A DNA stretch of 64,000 bases from CALGKJ01 sp049322695 (GTDB lineage Bacteria > Bacillota > Clostridia > Lutisporales > Lutisporaceae). Of the stretch, positions 17,595-25,963 are shown piece after piece (the first letter of the stretch is position 1; each line of letters opens with the position of its first letter). A model generated the notes under the pieces. It ran no database searches and was not told the origin of the DNA. It was given only the letters and a program-made list of their open reading frames with translations. Made by a program: the position numbers and the translations under genes. Location of the stretch: assembly GCA_049322695.1 (NCBI GenBank), contig JBMORW010000015.1, positions 1 to 64,000 on the forward strand, in the 5' to 3' direction.

Positions 17595-18436
17595 TGAACG
17601 GAAAGCTTAAAAGTAAAATCGGGTATCTGCTGACCCATGTTTTCTTGATTGCAGTAAGCATAGCAACTATAATACCTATCTGGTGGGTTTTACTGACTGC
17701 CTTTGATAAAAGGGTATCACTGGTAAGCACCGAGTTCATGGTTTTACCGCAAAATCCTACGGCAGATAATTTTTTAGTGGTTTTAAGTCATCCCAACTTT
17801 GCTATGTGGTTAAAAAACAGCTTTATATTTGCATCGGGCACCACTATTTTTACATTGATTTTGGCAACTCTTTCTGCATATGCGTACTCAAGGTTTGACT
17901 TTCCCGGTAAAAAAGCAGGATTGGCATCCTATGTTATATATATGATGCTTCCGACTACTGCAGCTTTAGTACCTCAGTTATTAATCATAAAGTTCCTTGG
18001 TATAAAAAACTCATATTTCAGTCTTATTATGATATGGTCAGCGGCCAATATGGCGTTTGCCATATGGAATCTAAAGGGCTATTTTGATACAATATCCAAG
18101 TCTATTGAAGAAGCAGCAATAATTGATGGTGCATCTAGGTTTCAGGTTTTTACAAAGATTATGCTGCCTTTAGCTAAGCCTGCTATCGCAATAACTGCAA
18201 TATTCATATTCACGGCACCATGGACAGATTATGTAACTTCCTACCTGTTTCTGACTGATGCTACAAAATATACACTGGCACAAGGTTTGTACGGCTGGGC
18301 GGCAGACTTTAAAACCGTATCCTGGGGTGTGTTCTGTGCAGGCTCAATAATAATGGCGCTGCCTCTCACAATTATCTATCTGGTCTTCCAGAGATATATT
18401 ATTAGCGGATTAACTGTCGGCGGAGTAAAGGGATAA
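17594..18436 (+). CDS. malG: Maltodextrin ABC transporter permease MalG-like
   Basis: A 280-residue second permease with six hydrophobic segments and the EAA motif EEAAIIDGASRFQVFTKIMLPLAKP. ATG 17594 gives a 7-base gap to GGAGG; the ATG at 17591 is an alternative. It pairs with MalF to form the channel. No ATPase gene follows: the next gene is an amylase, so a shared MsmK/MalK-type ATPase must come from elsewhere. Confidence 0.92.
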   Translation: MNGKLKSKIGYLLTHVFLIAVSIATIIPIWWVLLTAFDKRVSLVSTEFMVLPQNPTADNFLVVLSHPNFAMWLKNSFIFASGTTIFTLILATLSAYAYSRFDFPGKKAGLASYVIYMMLPTTAALVPQLLIIKFLGIKNSYFSLIMIWSAANMAFAIWNLKGYFDTISKSIEEAAIIDGASRFQVFTKIMLPLAKPAIAITAIFIFTAPWTDYVTSYLFLTDATKYTLAQGLYGWAADFKTVSWGVFCAGSIIMALPLTIIYLVFQRYIISGLTVGGVKG

Positions 18437-18440
18437 TGCT

Positions 18441-19967
18441 ATGAGAACTGCTTTACTGATTATAATAATTATTGCTTTGGTTGTTTTCAGCAGTATATGT
18501 TTTACAGAAGGGGACGGAGAAAACACTAAAAGTATTAATCAAGCTGATGTAATATATTTTATTATGACGGACCGTTTTGAAAACGGGGATAAATCAAATG
18601 ATTACGGAACCAATCCGTATGACCTAAAAGCACGTCATGGCGGAGATCTGCAAGGAATTATTAACAAGCTTGAATATATCAAGAGCTTAGGATCAACTGC
18701 TATCTGGATAACTCCGGTAGTCTCAAACGACCCTGGAGGTTATCACGGCTATTGGGCCAATGATTTCTACAGTGTAGACAAGAGCCTTGGAGATATGAAC
18801 AAGCTGAAGGAGCTGGTAAGCAAGGCTCATGAAATGGATATGAAGGTTATATTGGATTTGGTGGTTAATCACACAGGCTACAAGCATCCTTGGGTATTTT
18901 CCAAGGAGTATGAGGATTGGTTTCACCATTATGGTACTATAAGTCAATGGAATAACCAGAAGGAAGTGGAGAACGGAGATCTCGCCGGATTGCCTGATCT
19001 TGCACAAGAGAATCCTGAAGTGAAAAAATATCTGGTGGATATGGCAAAATGGTGGATTAAGGAAACAGGTATTGATGGTTTCAGACTTGATACGGTGAGA
19101 CATGTACCTGTTGATTTTTGGGAACATTTCTCGGAAGAGATTAAGAAGGATTATCCAGATTTTTATCTTCTGGGCGAGGTATGGCATTATGATCAGACCT
19201 ATATAAGCAATTATCAGAAGGCTGGGATTGACGGCATCACTGATTTTCCAACGTATAGCGCTATTAACGATGTTTTTGCAAAGTCAAAGAATACATCCAT
19301 ACTTAAGACTGCTATTAAGACCTCCGGCATCTATAAGAATAAATACCTGATGGGAACCTTTATTGACAATCATGATGTTATGAGGTTCGCCAGTAGTGCA
19401 GTAAGCGATAAGGAAGCTAAGCTCAAGCAGGCATTGACATTTCAAATGACTTATACAGGTATACCTATCCTTTATTATGGTACAGAAATCGCAATGGAGG
19501 GTTATGCTGATCCGGAAAACAGGAAGTCAATGGATTGGACAAAAGATTCTGAAGTGAGAGATTATTTGAGGAAGCTTACTGAACTGAGAAAAAGCAATCC
19601 CGAATTTACTCATGGAGATATTGAAGTGCTTCAGTCAGATGATTCTTGCCTGATATACTCAAGAAGCTATAACGGAAAAACATCCTTAGTTGCGTTTAAT
19701 GTATCCAATGAGTTTGTTTCACAAAAGCTTGTGCTTTCCGAAGAAGCTGCAAAGAGCAAAAAGCTCCTGGTAAATGCGATGAATCCTGAAGAAAAGCTTC
19801 AAATAAGCAATGGAGAAGCAGTTTTAGAATTGGGGAAGAGGGAATCCAAAATATTCTACATGGAGGAAGTTAAGACAAATAGTGTCTGGATATTTTTAAT
19901 TACTGGTACTCTTATTATTTTAGCAGCTATAACTACACTTTTTATGACAAAAAAGTCAAAAAAATAA
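18441..19967 (+). CDS. Membrane-anchored extracellular alpha-amylase-family enzyme (GH13)
   Basis: A 508-residue glycoside hydrolase family 13 protein. An N-terminal hydrophobic segment (about 4-21) exports it and a C-terminal helix (about 482-502) followed by KKSKK anchors it, so the catalytic part faces outside. Catalytic residues are present: Asp217 in GFRLDTVRH, Glu246 in LGEVWH and Asp312 in IDNHD; VVNHTG is conserved region I. It starts 4 bases after malG and is clearly in the same operon. It would cut starch or pullulan into maltodextrins next to the importer. Alpha-amylase versus neopullulanase specificity is not clear. Confidence 0.92.
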   Translation: MRTALLIIIIIALVVFSSICFTEGDGENTKSINQADVIYFIMTDRFENGDKSNDYGTNPYDLKARHGGDLQGIINKLEYIKSLGSTAIWITPVVSNDPGGYHGYWANDFYSVDKSLGDMNKLKELVSKAHEMDMKVILDLVVNHTGYKHPWVFSKEYEDWFHHYGTISQWNNQKEVENGDLAGLPDLAQENPEVKKYLVDMAKWWIKETGIDGFRLDTVRHVPVDFWEHFSEEIKKDYPDFYLLGEVWHYDQTYISNYQKAGIDGITDFPTYSAINDVFAKSKNTSILKTAIKTSGIYKNKYLMGTFIDNHDVMRFASSAVSDKEAKLKQALTFQMTYTGIPILYYGTEIAMEGYADPENRKSMDWTKDSEVRDYLRKLTELRKSNPEFTHGDIEVLQSDDSCLIYSRSYNGKTSLVAFNVSNEFVSQKLVLSEEAAKSKKLLVNAMNPEEKLQISNGEAVLELGKRESKIFYMEEVKTNSVWIFLITGTLIILAAITTLFMTKKSKK

Positions 19968-19998
19968 ATTAAAGCTCTGGCTATGCCAGAGCTTTAAT
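19968..19998 (+). terminator. Terminator of the mal operon
   Basis: A perfect 14-base-pair stem (ATTAAAGCTCTGGC with its complement, 3-base loop) directly after the stop codon. The T tail is poor (TAATTCATT), but the stem contains several U residues at its base. Confidence 0.7.
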
Positions 19999-20035
19999 TA
20001 ATTCATTCCCAAAATGCCGTTTAGCTATATTTTGA

Positions 20036-20190
20036 CACCTAGCTCAGCTAGGTGGGTATCCTGACATGTCTTTACATCTTCCTCCTGCTAAAAATAAACT
20101 CTGAAATGAGGCTTGATGCTACACCACGTACGCGGATTCCCTTCAATGTTCTGTAGGTTCAAAATATAGCGGATTACAAACATTCCAGGT
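20036..20190 (-). other. Possible remnant of a mobile element or structured RNA in the 480-base gap
   Basis: The gap between the amylase and the DUF402 gene (19998-20448) holds no gene. Within it, 20036-20054 is a perfect 9-base-pair palindrome (CACCTAGCT, C, AGCTAGGTG). To its right, on the minus strand, a frame stays open for about 33 codons up to a stop near 20095, containing NPRTWCSIKP. Short conserved C-terminal tails followed by a strong hairpin are typical of right ends of IS200/IS605-type elements. This is a suggestion from appearance only; base composition is more GC-rich than the surrounding gap. Confidence 0.3.
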
Positions 20191-20448
20191 AAAAAGACAG
20201 TGTTAATTTGTATTATTATATTAACATAATATTTTTGCAGAGTCTATAGTTTTAAATAGCAAAAATTCAATTTTCTATCGATATAATTTGACTTTTCTTA
20301 ACGGCAAGAAATGACATTTTTCATGTACTGAACAATTATGTTAACAATAGTCGCATTTATTAGGATACCATTTTTCAGTTGTAATATACAGGATGTTTGT
20401 TTATACTTAAATTATATCGACCTTTACAAACTGTTGGGAGGTATACAA

Positions 20449-20982
20449 TTGAAGCATACTGTAATAGATTTCTCAACACTTGTGGAAAGTGTTAGAAAAG
20501 ATGGAAGAAGACATGATTATAGAATTGACTCAATGGAGGTTTATGAAAACTATCTGCATTACAGGCGAAGATATATAAATCATGCCTATCACGAATCTGT
20601 AGAGTATTATTTGTTTCCCAATGAAAACATAGGCGTTTATAAGCTCAAGCAATATGACAATATAGAAATAGACTCTGCAAACACTTATAAATACTATGTT
20701 GATATGGTCAATGTGGACAAAAAACCTGACCAATGGATTATAAAGGATTTGTACATAGATTTTATTATTAAACACGACAATAAATATTACGTTGTGGATA
20801 TTGATGAGTTCAACGAGGCCATAAACAGAAATGAGCTTAGTTCAGCGGATGTTTCAAATGCCCTCAACGGATTGGACTGCGTACTTAAGGGTTATTATTC
20901 CGGCTTTGACATAGAGAAATATATAGAAAAGCTGGTTGATAAATACAAAAACAACAGTATCTTATTTACTTCAGCAATATAA
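20449..20982 (+). CDS. DUF402 family protein, Ntdp-like nucleoside di/triphosphatase
   Basis: A 177-residue DUF402 protein. The ordered blocks YHESVEYYLFPNENIGVYKL, YYVDMVNVDKKPDQWIIKDLYIDFII and YYVVDIDEFNEAI match the family, which includes Gram-positive Ntdp (YgaC) enzymes hydrolysing nucleoside tri- and diphosphates with metal ions bound by Asp residues. The start is TTG 20449, with GGGAGGT 6 bases upstream; an upstream ATG (20338) has no ribosome site. Only 21 bases separate it from rubrerythrin, so the two are probably co-transcribed. Confidence 0.8.
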   Translation: MKHTVIDFSTLVESVRKDGRRHDYRIDSMEVYENYLHYRRRYINHAYHESVEYYLFPNENIGVYKLKQYDNIEIDSANTYKYYVDMVNVDKKPDQWIIKDLYIDFIIKHDNKYYVVDIDEFNEAINRNELSSADVSNALNGLDCVLKGYYSGFDIEKYIEKLVDKYKNNSILFTSAI

Positions 20983-21003
20983 TTTTTTTAGGGAGGTCAC
21001 ATT

Positions 21004-21537
21004 ATGGAATTAAAAGGAAGTAAAACCGAAAAGAATCTATGGGCAGCATTTGCGGGTGAATCTCAAGCGAGGAATAAGTATACATATTATGCAAGTGCTG
21101 CAAAAAAAGAAGGATATGAGCAAATAGCAGGAATATTTCAAGAAACTGCCGATAATGAAAAGGAACATGCCAAGGTTATATTCAAATTCTTAGGAGGAAT
21201 CGGCAACACTGAAGAGAATCTATTACATGCAGCTGAAGGGGAAAATTACGAGTGGACTACCATGTACAAAGAATTTGAAAAAACTGCATTGGAAGAGGGC
21301 TTCAAAGATATTGCAGCATTCTTCCACAAGGTCGCTGAAGTAGAAGCTGAGCATGAAGCCAGATATTTAGATTTGGCAAATAATATAAAAGAAGGCAAGG
21401 TTTTTAGCAGAGAGGACAAATTGGAATGGCGATGCAGAAACTGCGGTTATATACATGAAGGTACCAATGCTCCTGAAATCTGCCCTGTTTGCAAGCATCC
21501 AAAGGCATATTTTGAAATAGCAGCAGATAATTATTAA
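21004..21537 (+). CDS. rbr: Rubrerythrin
   Basis: A 177-residue non-haem iron peroxidase of anaerobes. The N-terminal four-helix domain (1-140) has the diiron ligands in AGESQARNKY, ETADNEKEHA and VAEVEAEHEARY; the C-terminal rubredoxin-like domain (about 143-177) has CRNCGY and CPVCKHPKAYFE. It reduces hydrogen peroxide with electrons from rubredoxin. ATG 21004 has GGGAGGTC upstream. A 20-plus-20 perfect palindrome terminates it. Strong support for an oxygen-sensitive lifestyle. Confidence 0.96.
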   Translation: MELKGSKTEKNLWAAFAGESQARNKYTYYASAAKKEGYEQIAGIFQETADNEKEHAKVIFKFLGGIGNTEENLLHAAEGENYEWTTMYKEFEKTALEEGFKDIAAFFHKVAEVEAEHEARYLDLANNIKEGKVFSREDKLEWRCRNCGYIHEGTNAPEICPVCKHPKAYFEIAADNY

Positions 21538-21540
21538 AAG

Positions 21541-21580
21541 GCAAAAAAAGACCATCAAAATTTTGATGGTCTTTTTTTGC
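21541..21580. terminator. Perfect 40-base palindromic terminator after rubrerythrin
   Basis: Both 20-base halves (21541-21560 and 21561-21580) are exactly complementary, with A and T runs that make it a terminator in both directions. Confidence 0.9.
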
Positions 21581-21690
21581 ATAAAAAAAATATAGTTACT
21601 AAAAATAAATATGCAAAACCAAATAGTTGTTTTGTTTTCGTATTGATTGTATTTTACAATATGACAATTCTCAGTTTTAGGAGGATTTTT

Positions 21691-21870
21691 ATGGAAAGAA
21701 AAATACGTGAAGGCTTAATACCTACAGTGCTGGGTACAGCAGTAACCGTAGCAGGCCTTGCTGCCTTTGGAGCATATCCTATTACCGGTGCAGGTGTAGC
21801 AGGCTTCGGACTTGCCCATATCGTACTTGGCGGAATCGACCTTGCAACTCACAGAAAAACTGACAGCTGA
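21691..21870 (+). CDS. Small hydrophobic protein of unknown function (59 residues)
   Basis: ATG 21691 follows AGGAGGA with good spacing, and a strong terminator follows the stop, so the gene is credible despite its size. The protein starts MERKIREGLIPTVLG, then is rich in Gly and Ala (TVAGLAAFGAYPITGAGVAGFGLAHIVLG) and ends with a short polar tail. It could form two short membrane helices with a tight turn. I do not recognise a named family. The frame is open upstream to 21577, but that part lies in the previous terminator. Confidence 0.7.
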   Translation: MERKIREGLIPTVLGTAVTVAGLAAFGAYPITGAGVAGFGLAHIVLGGIDLATHRKTDS

Positions 21871-21884
21871 AAAACTGCTGGAGG

Positions 21885-21919
21885 ACAAAGATGTCATTTT
21901 CGGACATCTTTGTTTTTTT
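21885..21919 (+). terminator. Terminator after the 59-residue protein
   Basis: An 11-base-pair stem (ACAAAGATGTC with GACATCTTTGT, 7-base loop) and seven T residues. It touches the stop codon of the convergent nuclease gene. Confidence 0.9.
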
Positions 21920-22598
21920 ACATGTCTCTGCTAAGTATAAATATCTCTTCTGATTTTTTGCTTTTGCCTGTTCTTTTATTAAAGCTGACAAAGTACTTGA
22001 AGCCGCAGCCACCTGAACATTCTACAGGTGAACCGGAATCATTGTCAATAAATGCAGTGGTATTCCCGCATTTATGGCAGTGCAAATGAAGACTTTCGCA
22101 CTTATCACAATGTCCTATATCAAAAAGAAACTGATTGCCTGCACCATCCTGATGAGAAAAAACATCATTGTACCATATTATCCCGGAAGTTTTTGAGGAG
22201 CTGCTTTTACAAAGCTTGCAGAATTCAAAGTCATAATGGTACTCATCAAGGTCCTTGAAATCTATTATGTCTAATCTAATGCCACTTATCTGAGCCCTAT
22301 TTTTAGCCCCCTTGGTACAGCCTTCATTAGTTATCAGTATACCCAGATTTGCCCCGATATCCTCAAGCAGTCCTATAAAGCTGTCGACTGTCTCAACATC
22401 TATTTTCTTAGAGAAATACTTGCATTCTACAATACCAAGAAGATTACTGCCTTCATGCCTGCTTCTTATCAAAATATCAGCGTGCCGGTTTACCCTGCTG
22501 AATCTGCCTGTTACATTGGCTTCCTTGGTAACCTCGTGGTCTCTAAATTCATATGAAAACTTATCGAAGATTTCATTCTCATAATCTTTCCAGTCCAT
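21918..22598 (-). CDS. Mrr-like restriction endonuclease with C-terminal zinc-ribbon cysteines
   Basis: A 226-residue protein. Residues 1-120 are a PD-(D/E)xK nuclease domain of the Mrr/RecB-like type: Asp in NRHADILIRSR, then the ECK catalytic triplet in LGIVECKYFSKKID, and a later strand with DIGANLGILITNEG. Residues 125-215 have paired cysteines (CKLC, CDKC, CHKC and CSGGC), suggesting two zinc ribbons. No methyltransferase, specificity or ATPase subunit is adjacent, so a Mrr-type (type IV) nuclease acting on modified DNA, or a repair nuclease, is possible. ATG 22598 follows AAGGAGAAGT. Confidence 0.75.
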   Translation of the reverse strand: MDWKDYENEIFDKFSYEFRDHEVTKEANVTGRFSRVNRHADILIRSRHEGSNLLGIVECKYFSKKIDVETVDSFIGLLEDIGANLGILITNEGCTKGAKNRAQISGIRLDIIDFKDLDEYHYDFEFCKLCKSSSSKTSGIIWYNDVFSHQDGAGNQFLFDIGHCDKCESLHLHCHKCGNTTAFIDNDSGSPVECSGGCGFKYFVSFNKRTGKSKKSEEIFILSRDM

Positions 22599-22686
22599 AA
22601 TACTTCTCCTTATTCAAATTATATTAATTATATCATAAAGGCAGTAAATGTGGATTATATTTCAATATATCAAATCAAAAACCTAT

Positions 22687-22725
22687 AAAAAGGTCCTGAG
22701 CACACTAAAAGCTGCACCCAAGACC
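22687..22725 (-). terminator. Terminator of the glycosyltransferase gene
   Basis: On the minus strand a 9-base-pair stem with two G-U pairs (GGTCTTGGG with CTCAGGACC) is followed by five T residues (plus 22687-22691). It lies about 20 bases past the stop codon. Confidence 0.6.
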
Positions 22726-22745
22726 ATTCCATATAAGCTCACTTA

Positions 22746-23870
22746 TCAAGAATTAATACACTTTCCATATACTTCAAGAGTTTTTTCGGCGGTTTTTTTC
22801 CATGAATATTCCTTTGTCTTTTCCATTCCCTTTAAGCTGTATTTCTGCCACTGGATTTCATCGTTTAATAGCTCTGATATGGCATATGCAATATCATCAA
22901 CCGAGTAAGGATTTATGAGCTTGCAAGCATCACCTACTATTTCAGGGATGGACGATACATTGGAGGTAACAACGGGAGTTCCGCACTGCATTGCCTCTAA
23001 AGGAGGAAGTCCGAAGCCTTCATAAAGAGATGGATACACAAATACTTCTGCTCCGTTGTAGAAAAAAGGCAAATCATCGGTAGGGACAAAATTCAGGAAT
23101 TTTACACTATCAGATAAGCCCAGCTGTTCTGTCTGATTCCACAAGCTATTGAAGGATCTGGAGTGCTCACCCAATATCAAGAGATATATGGAAGAAGGCG
23201 TTTCATCCACGACTCTTCTGAAAGCTTTAATTAGCCGTGCTATGTTCTTTCTTAGGCTAAAGCCGCCCAGATACAATATATACCTCTTATCAATGCCGTA
23301 TTTGTTGAAAATAACATTTCTAGCCTTGTCTCTGTCCATAGGCGTATAAATCATATCAGCTGCGAGATGAGTAACAGTAATTTTATCATCACTGATGCCA
23401 AAATACCTCTGAATATCTGATTTAGAGAAATTTGAAACAGTGATTATATGAGCAGCTTCTTCTACTATTTGAGGCGTAAATTTGAAGGTATAGTTGAGAT
23501 GAGGTCTGTCTACTGTCTCAGGCATTACATACGGAATAAGGTCATGGAGTGTGATTACATTTTTACCCTCAAAGGTTTTGGGCAGTCCAATGCCATTAAC
23601 TGTGTTGTGGAATACATCGACAGGATAGTTCATTTTCCAATCAGTAATATACATATTATGCCAGAAATCCAACCTTCTTTCTCCGGTGAGAAGGTTTTTT
23701 GGCATATCCTTGAGATCATACACATCTGTTTTGAAGGGAGTGGGATAAAACATATAGGTATTATTCATACTATTTAGCTCATTTAAATGAGTAATTAGAT
23801 TGTTTGTATAAGTAGCAAGTCCCGAACCAATATGCCAGGTGACAACCCTTCCATCCATTCCTAGAATCAT
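22746..23870 (-). CDS. Glycosyltransferase family 4 (GT-B fold)
   Basis: A 374-residue retaining glycosyltransferase. GSGLATYTNNL is the acceptor-side glycine loop, ITVSNFSKSDI and YILYLGGFSLRKNI are conserved core segments, and the donor-binding EX7E motif is YEGFGLPPLEAMQCGTPVVTS. ATG 23870 is selected since GGGGGT lies 7 bases upstream; the longer frame to 23933 has no ribosome site. Such enzymes add mannose, glucose or similar sugars to cell-surface glycans. It is alone on this strand with its own terminator, so the pathway is unknown. Confidence 0.9.
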   Translation of the reverse strand: MILGMDGRVVTWHIGSGLATYTNNLITHLNELNSMNNTYMFYPTPFKTDVYDLKDMPKNLLTGERRLDFWHNMYITDWKMNYPVDVFHNTVNGIGLPKTFEGKNVITLHDLIPYVMPETVDRPHLNYTFKFTPQIVEEAAHIITVSNFSKSDIQRYFGISDDKITVTHLAADMIYTPMDRDKARNVIFNKYGIDKRYILYLGGFSLRKNIARLIKAFRRVVDETPSSIYLLILGEHSRSFNSLWNQTEQLGLSDSVKFLNFVPTDDLPFFYNGAEVFVYPSLYEGFGLPPLEAMQCGTPVVTSNVSSIPEIVGDACKLINPYSVDDIAYAISELLNDEIQWQKYSLKGMEKTKEYSWKKTAEKTLEVYGKCINS

Positions 23871-24013
23871 ATCAAAACCCCCAGTAAAATATGTATCTCT
23901 ATATAATATGTATGTTTTATTCATATGTGACAAAACCTGAAGTTTTTGAACATAGCGGCTTCAAAATTTTTAGAAGCATGCTATGTGTGATATAGTATAC
24001 AAGCAGGTAAGGG

Positions 24014-24076
24014 ATGTATATGAAACCATCAGATACAGTTGATAAGCAGCTGAGCGTTATAATAACAGTATATTGA
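24014..24076 (+). pseudogene. Tiny ORF resembling the N-terminus of a GT2 glycosyltransferase
   Basis: GGTAAGGG precedes an ATG that opens a 20-codon frame ending in LSVIITVY and then TGA. SVIITVYN is the classical start of family-2 glycosyltransferases, so this looks like a gene start whose remainder was deleted; a glycosyltransferase gene lies next door on the other strand. The evidence is eight residues plus a ribosome site, so chance is possible. The rest of 23871-24361 holds an interrupted hairpin (23951-23985), the terminator at 24148, and a promoter-like extended -10 (TGCTATTAT, ending 24278) for the chemoreceptor. Confidence 0.3.
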
Positions 24077-24147
24077 AGGCTTCATATCTGCAAAAGTAAG
24101 AAAATAAATGGTCTGCACATACGCTGCTCAATAAATAACTGTTAAGT

Positions 24148-24188
24148 AGTCCTATATGCAATTTCTATAATGGCATATAGGACTTTTT
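24148..24188 (+). terminator. Orphan terminator upstream of the chemoreceptor gene
   Basis: A perfect 12-base-pair stem (AGTCCTATATGC with GCATATAGGACT, 13-base loop) followed by TTTT. No intact plus-strand gene precedes it; it may be left from the gene remnant at 24014 or end a small RNA. Confidence 0.8.
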
Positions 24189-24361
24189 GCTTGTTTGATT
24201 ATAGTTATTTCCAACTTGTTTCGATGTTGTTAAATATTTGAAAACTAAGAAAAATCTCGTTGATAATATGCTATTATATAATCAAATCGGAGCATACAAG
24301 CAATTCAAAATACCATAAAACTTTGATTGTGAAATAAAATTGAATGTTCGGGGGTGTTTGT

Positions 24362-25792
24362 TTGAAAATAACAATTGGAAAGAAGATAGGTTTTGGTTTT
24401 ATTGTACTGTTAGTATTGCTTATTATAATAGCTGCCTTAAGCTACTATACAATAAACAATATTGCCGAGCTTGCAGGCGTAGTCAAAAGCACAACTGAAA
24501 GCAGCATGTTCATAACTGAAAAGGAAGTAGACCACCTTACCTGGGTAAACGAACTTGATATATACATCATGATTGATAAGGAGTTTACAGGACAGCTTGA
24601 CCATACAAAATGCGGATTTGGAGCATGGCTCAATAGTGAAGAAACAAAGAGCATTCATGACCCACAGCTAAAAAAGCTGTTCGGAGAAATAGGGAAGCCG
24701 CATCAACTGCTGCATGAATCAGCGAAGAAAATAATCAATGCAAAAACTATGGGAAACAGCCATGAAGCTATGAATGTATATACCGTTGAAACTGTACCTA
24801 GTCTTGAACACACAAGGAGTATACTGAAGCAAATAAAGACCCGCTTCAGTCAAATCTCTATTGAGACTGCAGGTAAAGCAGCAGAGGATATGGCAGGAAG
24901 CGTAAGCAGCAGCAGAATAATGATATTGATACTGGCTGTTATATCTATTGCAGCAGGGCTGGCAACAGCGGTATTCATATCGAGACAAATAGCAAGAAGC
25001 TTGAAAGCTGTGGTAAATGTACTTGTAGATGAATCAGATAAGGTTGCTTCCGCATCGGTGCAGCTGTCTGCGGCCAGCCAGCAGCTGTCAGAGGGTAATT
25101 CGGAGCAGGCTGCTTCTATTGAAGAAACATCTGCTACACTTGAGGAGACCTCATCTATGATCGTGATGAATTCTGAAAATACAAAACAGGCAGCGCGATT
25201 GGCAGAGGAGACAAAAAGCAATGCAGATAGAAGCTATATTGAAATGGAGGATATGACCACAGTTATAAAGGATATCAAAAAATCCAGCGATGAGATATCA
25301 AAGATAGTGAAGACAATTGATGAAATAGCATTCCAGACCAATATACTGGCTTTAAATGCCGCAGTTGAGGCCGCCAGAGCAGGCGATGCCGGTATGGGCT
25401 TTGCCGTGGTTGCAGAAGAGGTGAGAAATCTAGCCTTGAAAAGCGCAAAGGCAGCTAAGGAAACAGAGGAGATAGTTGTACGAAACATAGATCTTTCCGA
25501 GAGTGGAGTACAAACTGCACGAAAAGTAGGAACTACACTTCAGGATATCACTTTACAGGCTAAGAAGGTAAGTGAGCTGCTCAATGAAATATCTGCTGCC
25601 AGTCAGGAACAAGCCCAGGGAGTATCACAGATAAATAAGGCTGTGTTCCAGATGGAAAAGGTGACACAGATAAATGCGGCAAATGCTGAAGAGAGTGCCA
25701 TGGCAGCAGAACAGCTTAAGGAGCAGTCTGATAATCTGAAAAAAGTTGTGAAGAAGCTTATTGAATTGGTTGAAGGTGAAAAACAGCGTTAG
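24362..25792 (+). CDS. Methyl-accepting chemotaxis protein with extracytoplasmic CZB zinc-binding domain
   Basis: A 476-residue receptor. Membrane helices at about 7-28 and 184-208 bracket an outside sensor region. This region carries the CZB pattern HLTWVNEL, then DHTKCGFGAWL, then KPHQLLHES: probable zinc ligands His58, Cys84, His114 and His118. The C-terminal half has the methyl-accepting coiled coil with tip EIAFQTNILALNAAVEAARAGDAGMGFAVVAEEVRNLA. No clear HAMP domain separates TM2 from the coil. The start is TTG 24362 (GGGGGTG 5 bases upstream) rather than ATG 24344. It would pass a ligand or redox signal to CheA/CheW. Confidence 0.9.
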   Translation: MKITIGKKIGFGFIVLLVLLIIIAALSYYTINNIAELAGVVKSTTESSMFITEKEVDHLTWVNELDIYIMIDKEFTGQLDHTKCGFGAWLNSEETKSIHDPQLKKLFGEIGKPHQLLHESAKKIINAKTMGNSHEAMNVYTVETVPSLEHTRSILKQIKTRFSQISIETAGKAAEDMAGSVSSSRIMILILAVISIAAGLATAVFISRQIARSLKAVVNVLVDESDKVASASVQLSAASQQLSEGNSEQAASIEETSATLEETSSMIVMNSENTKQAARLAEETKSNADRSYIEMEDMTTVIKDIKKSSDEISKIVKTIDEIAFQTNILALNAAVEAARAGDAGMGFAVVAEEVRNLALKSAKAAKETEEIVVRNIDLSESGVQTARKVGTTLQDITLQAKKVSELLNEISAASQEQAQGVSQINKAVFQMEKVTQINAANAEESAMAAEQLKEQSDNLKKVVKKLIELVEGEKQR

Positions 25793-25963
25793 GGAGTACG
25801 GTTTAGAAATACTTGGGCAAAATATCAGAGGTACTTTATGTTAAAACTTAGACAATAGAGGATATTCCTTTGAAATGTATAATTAATATACATTATATCT
25901 ACTGTTATCTTCTTCTACAACTGATTAATATTGTAAACACCGCTTATTTATGGGGTGATAATT

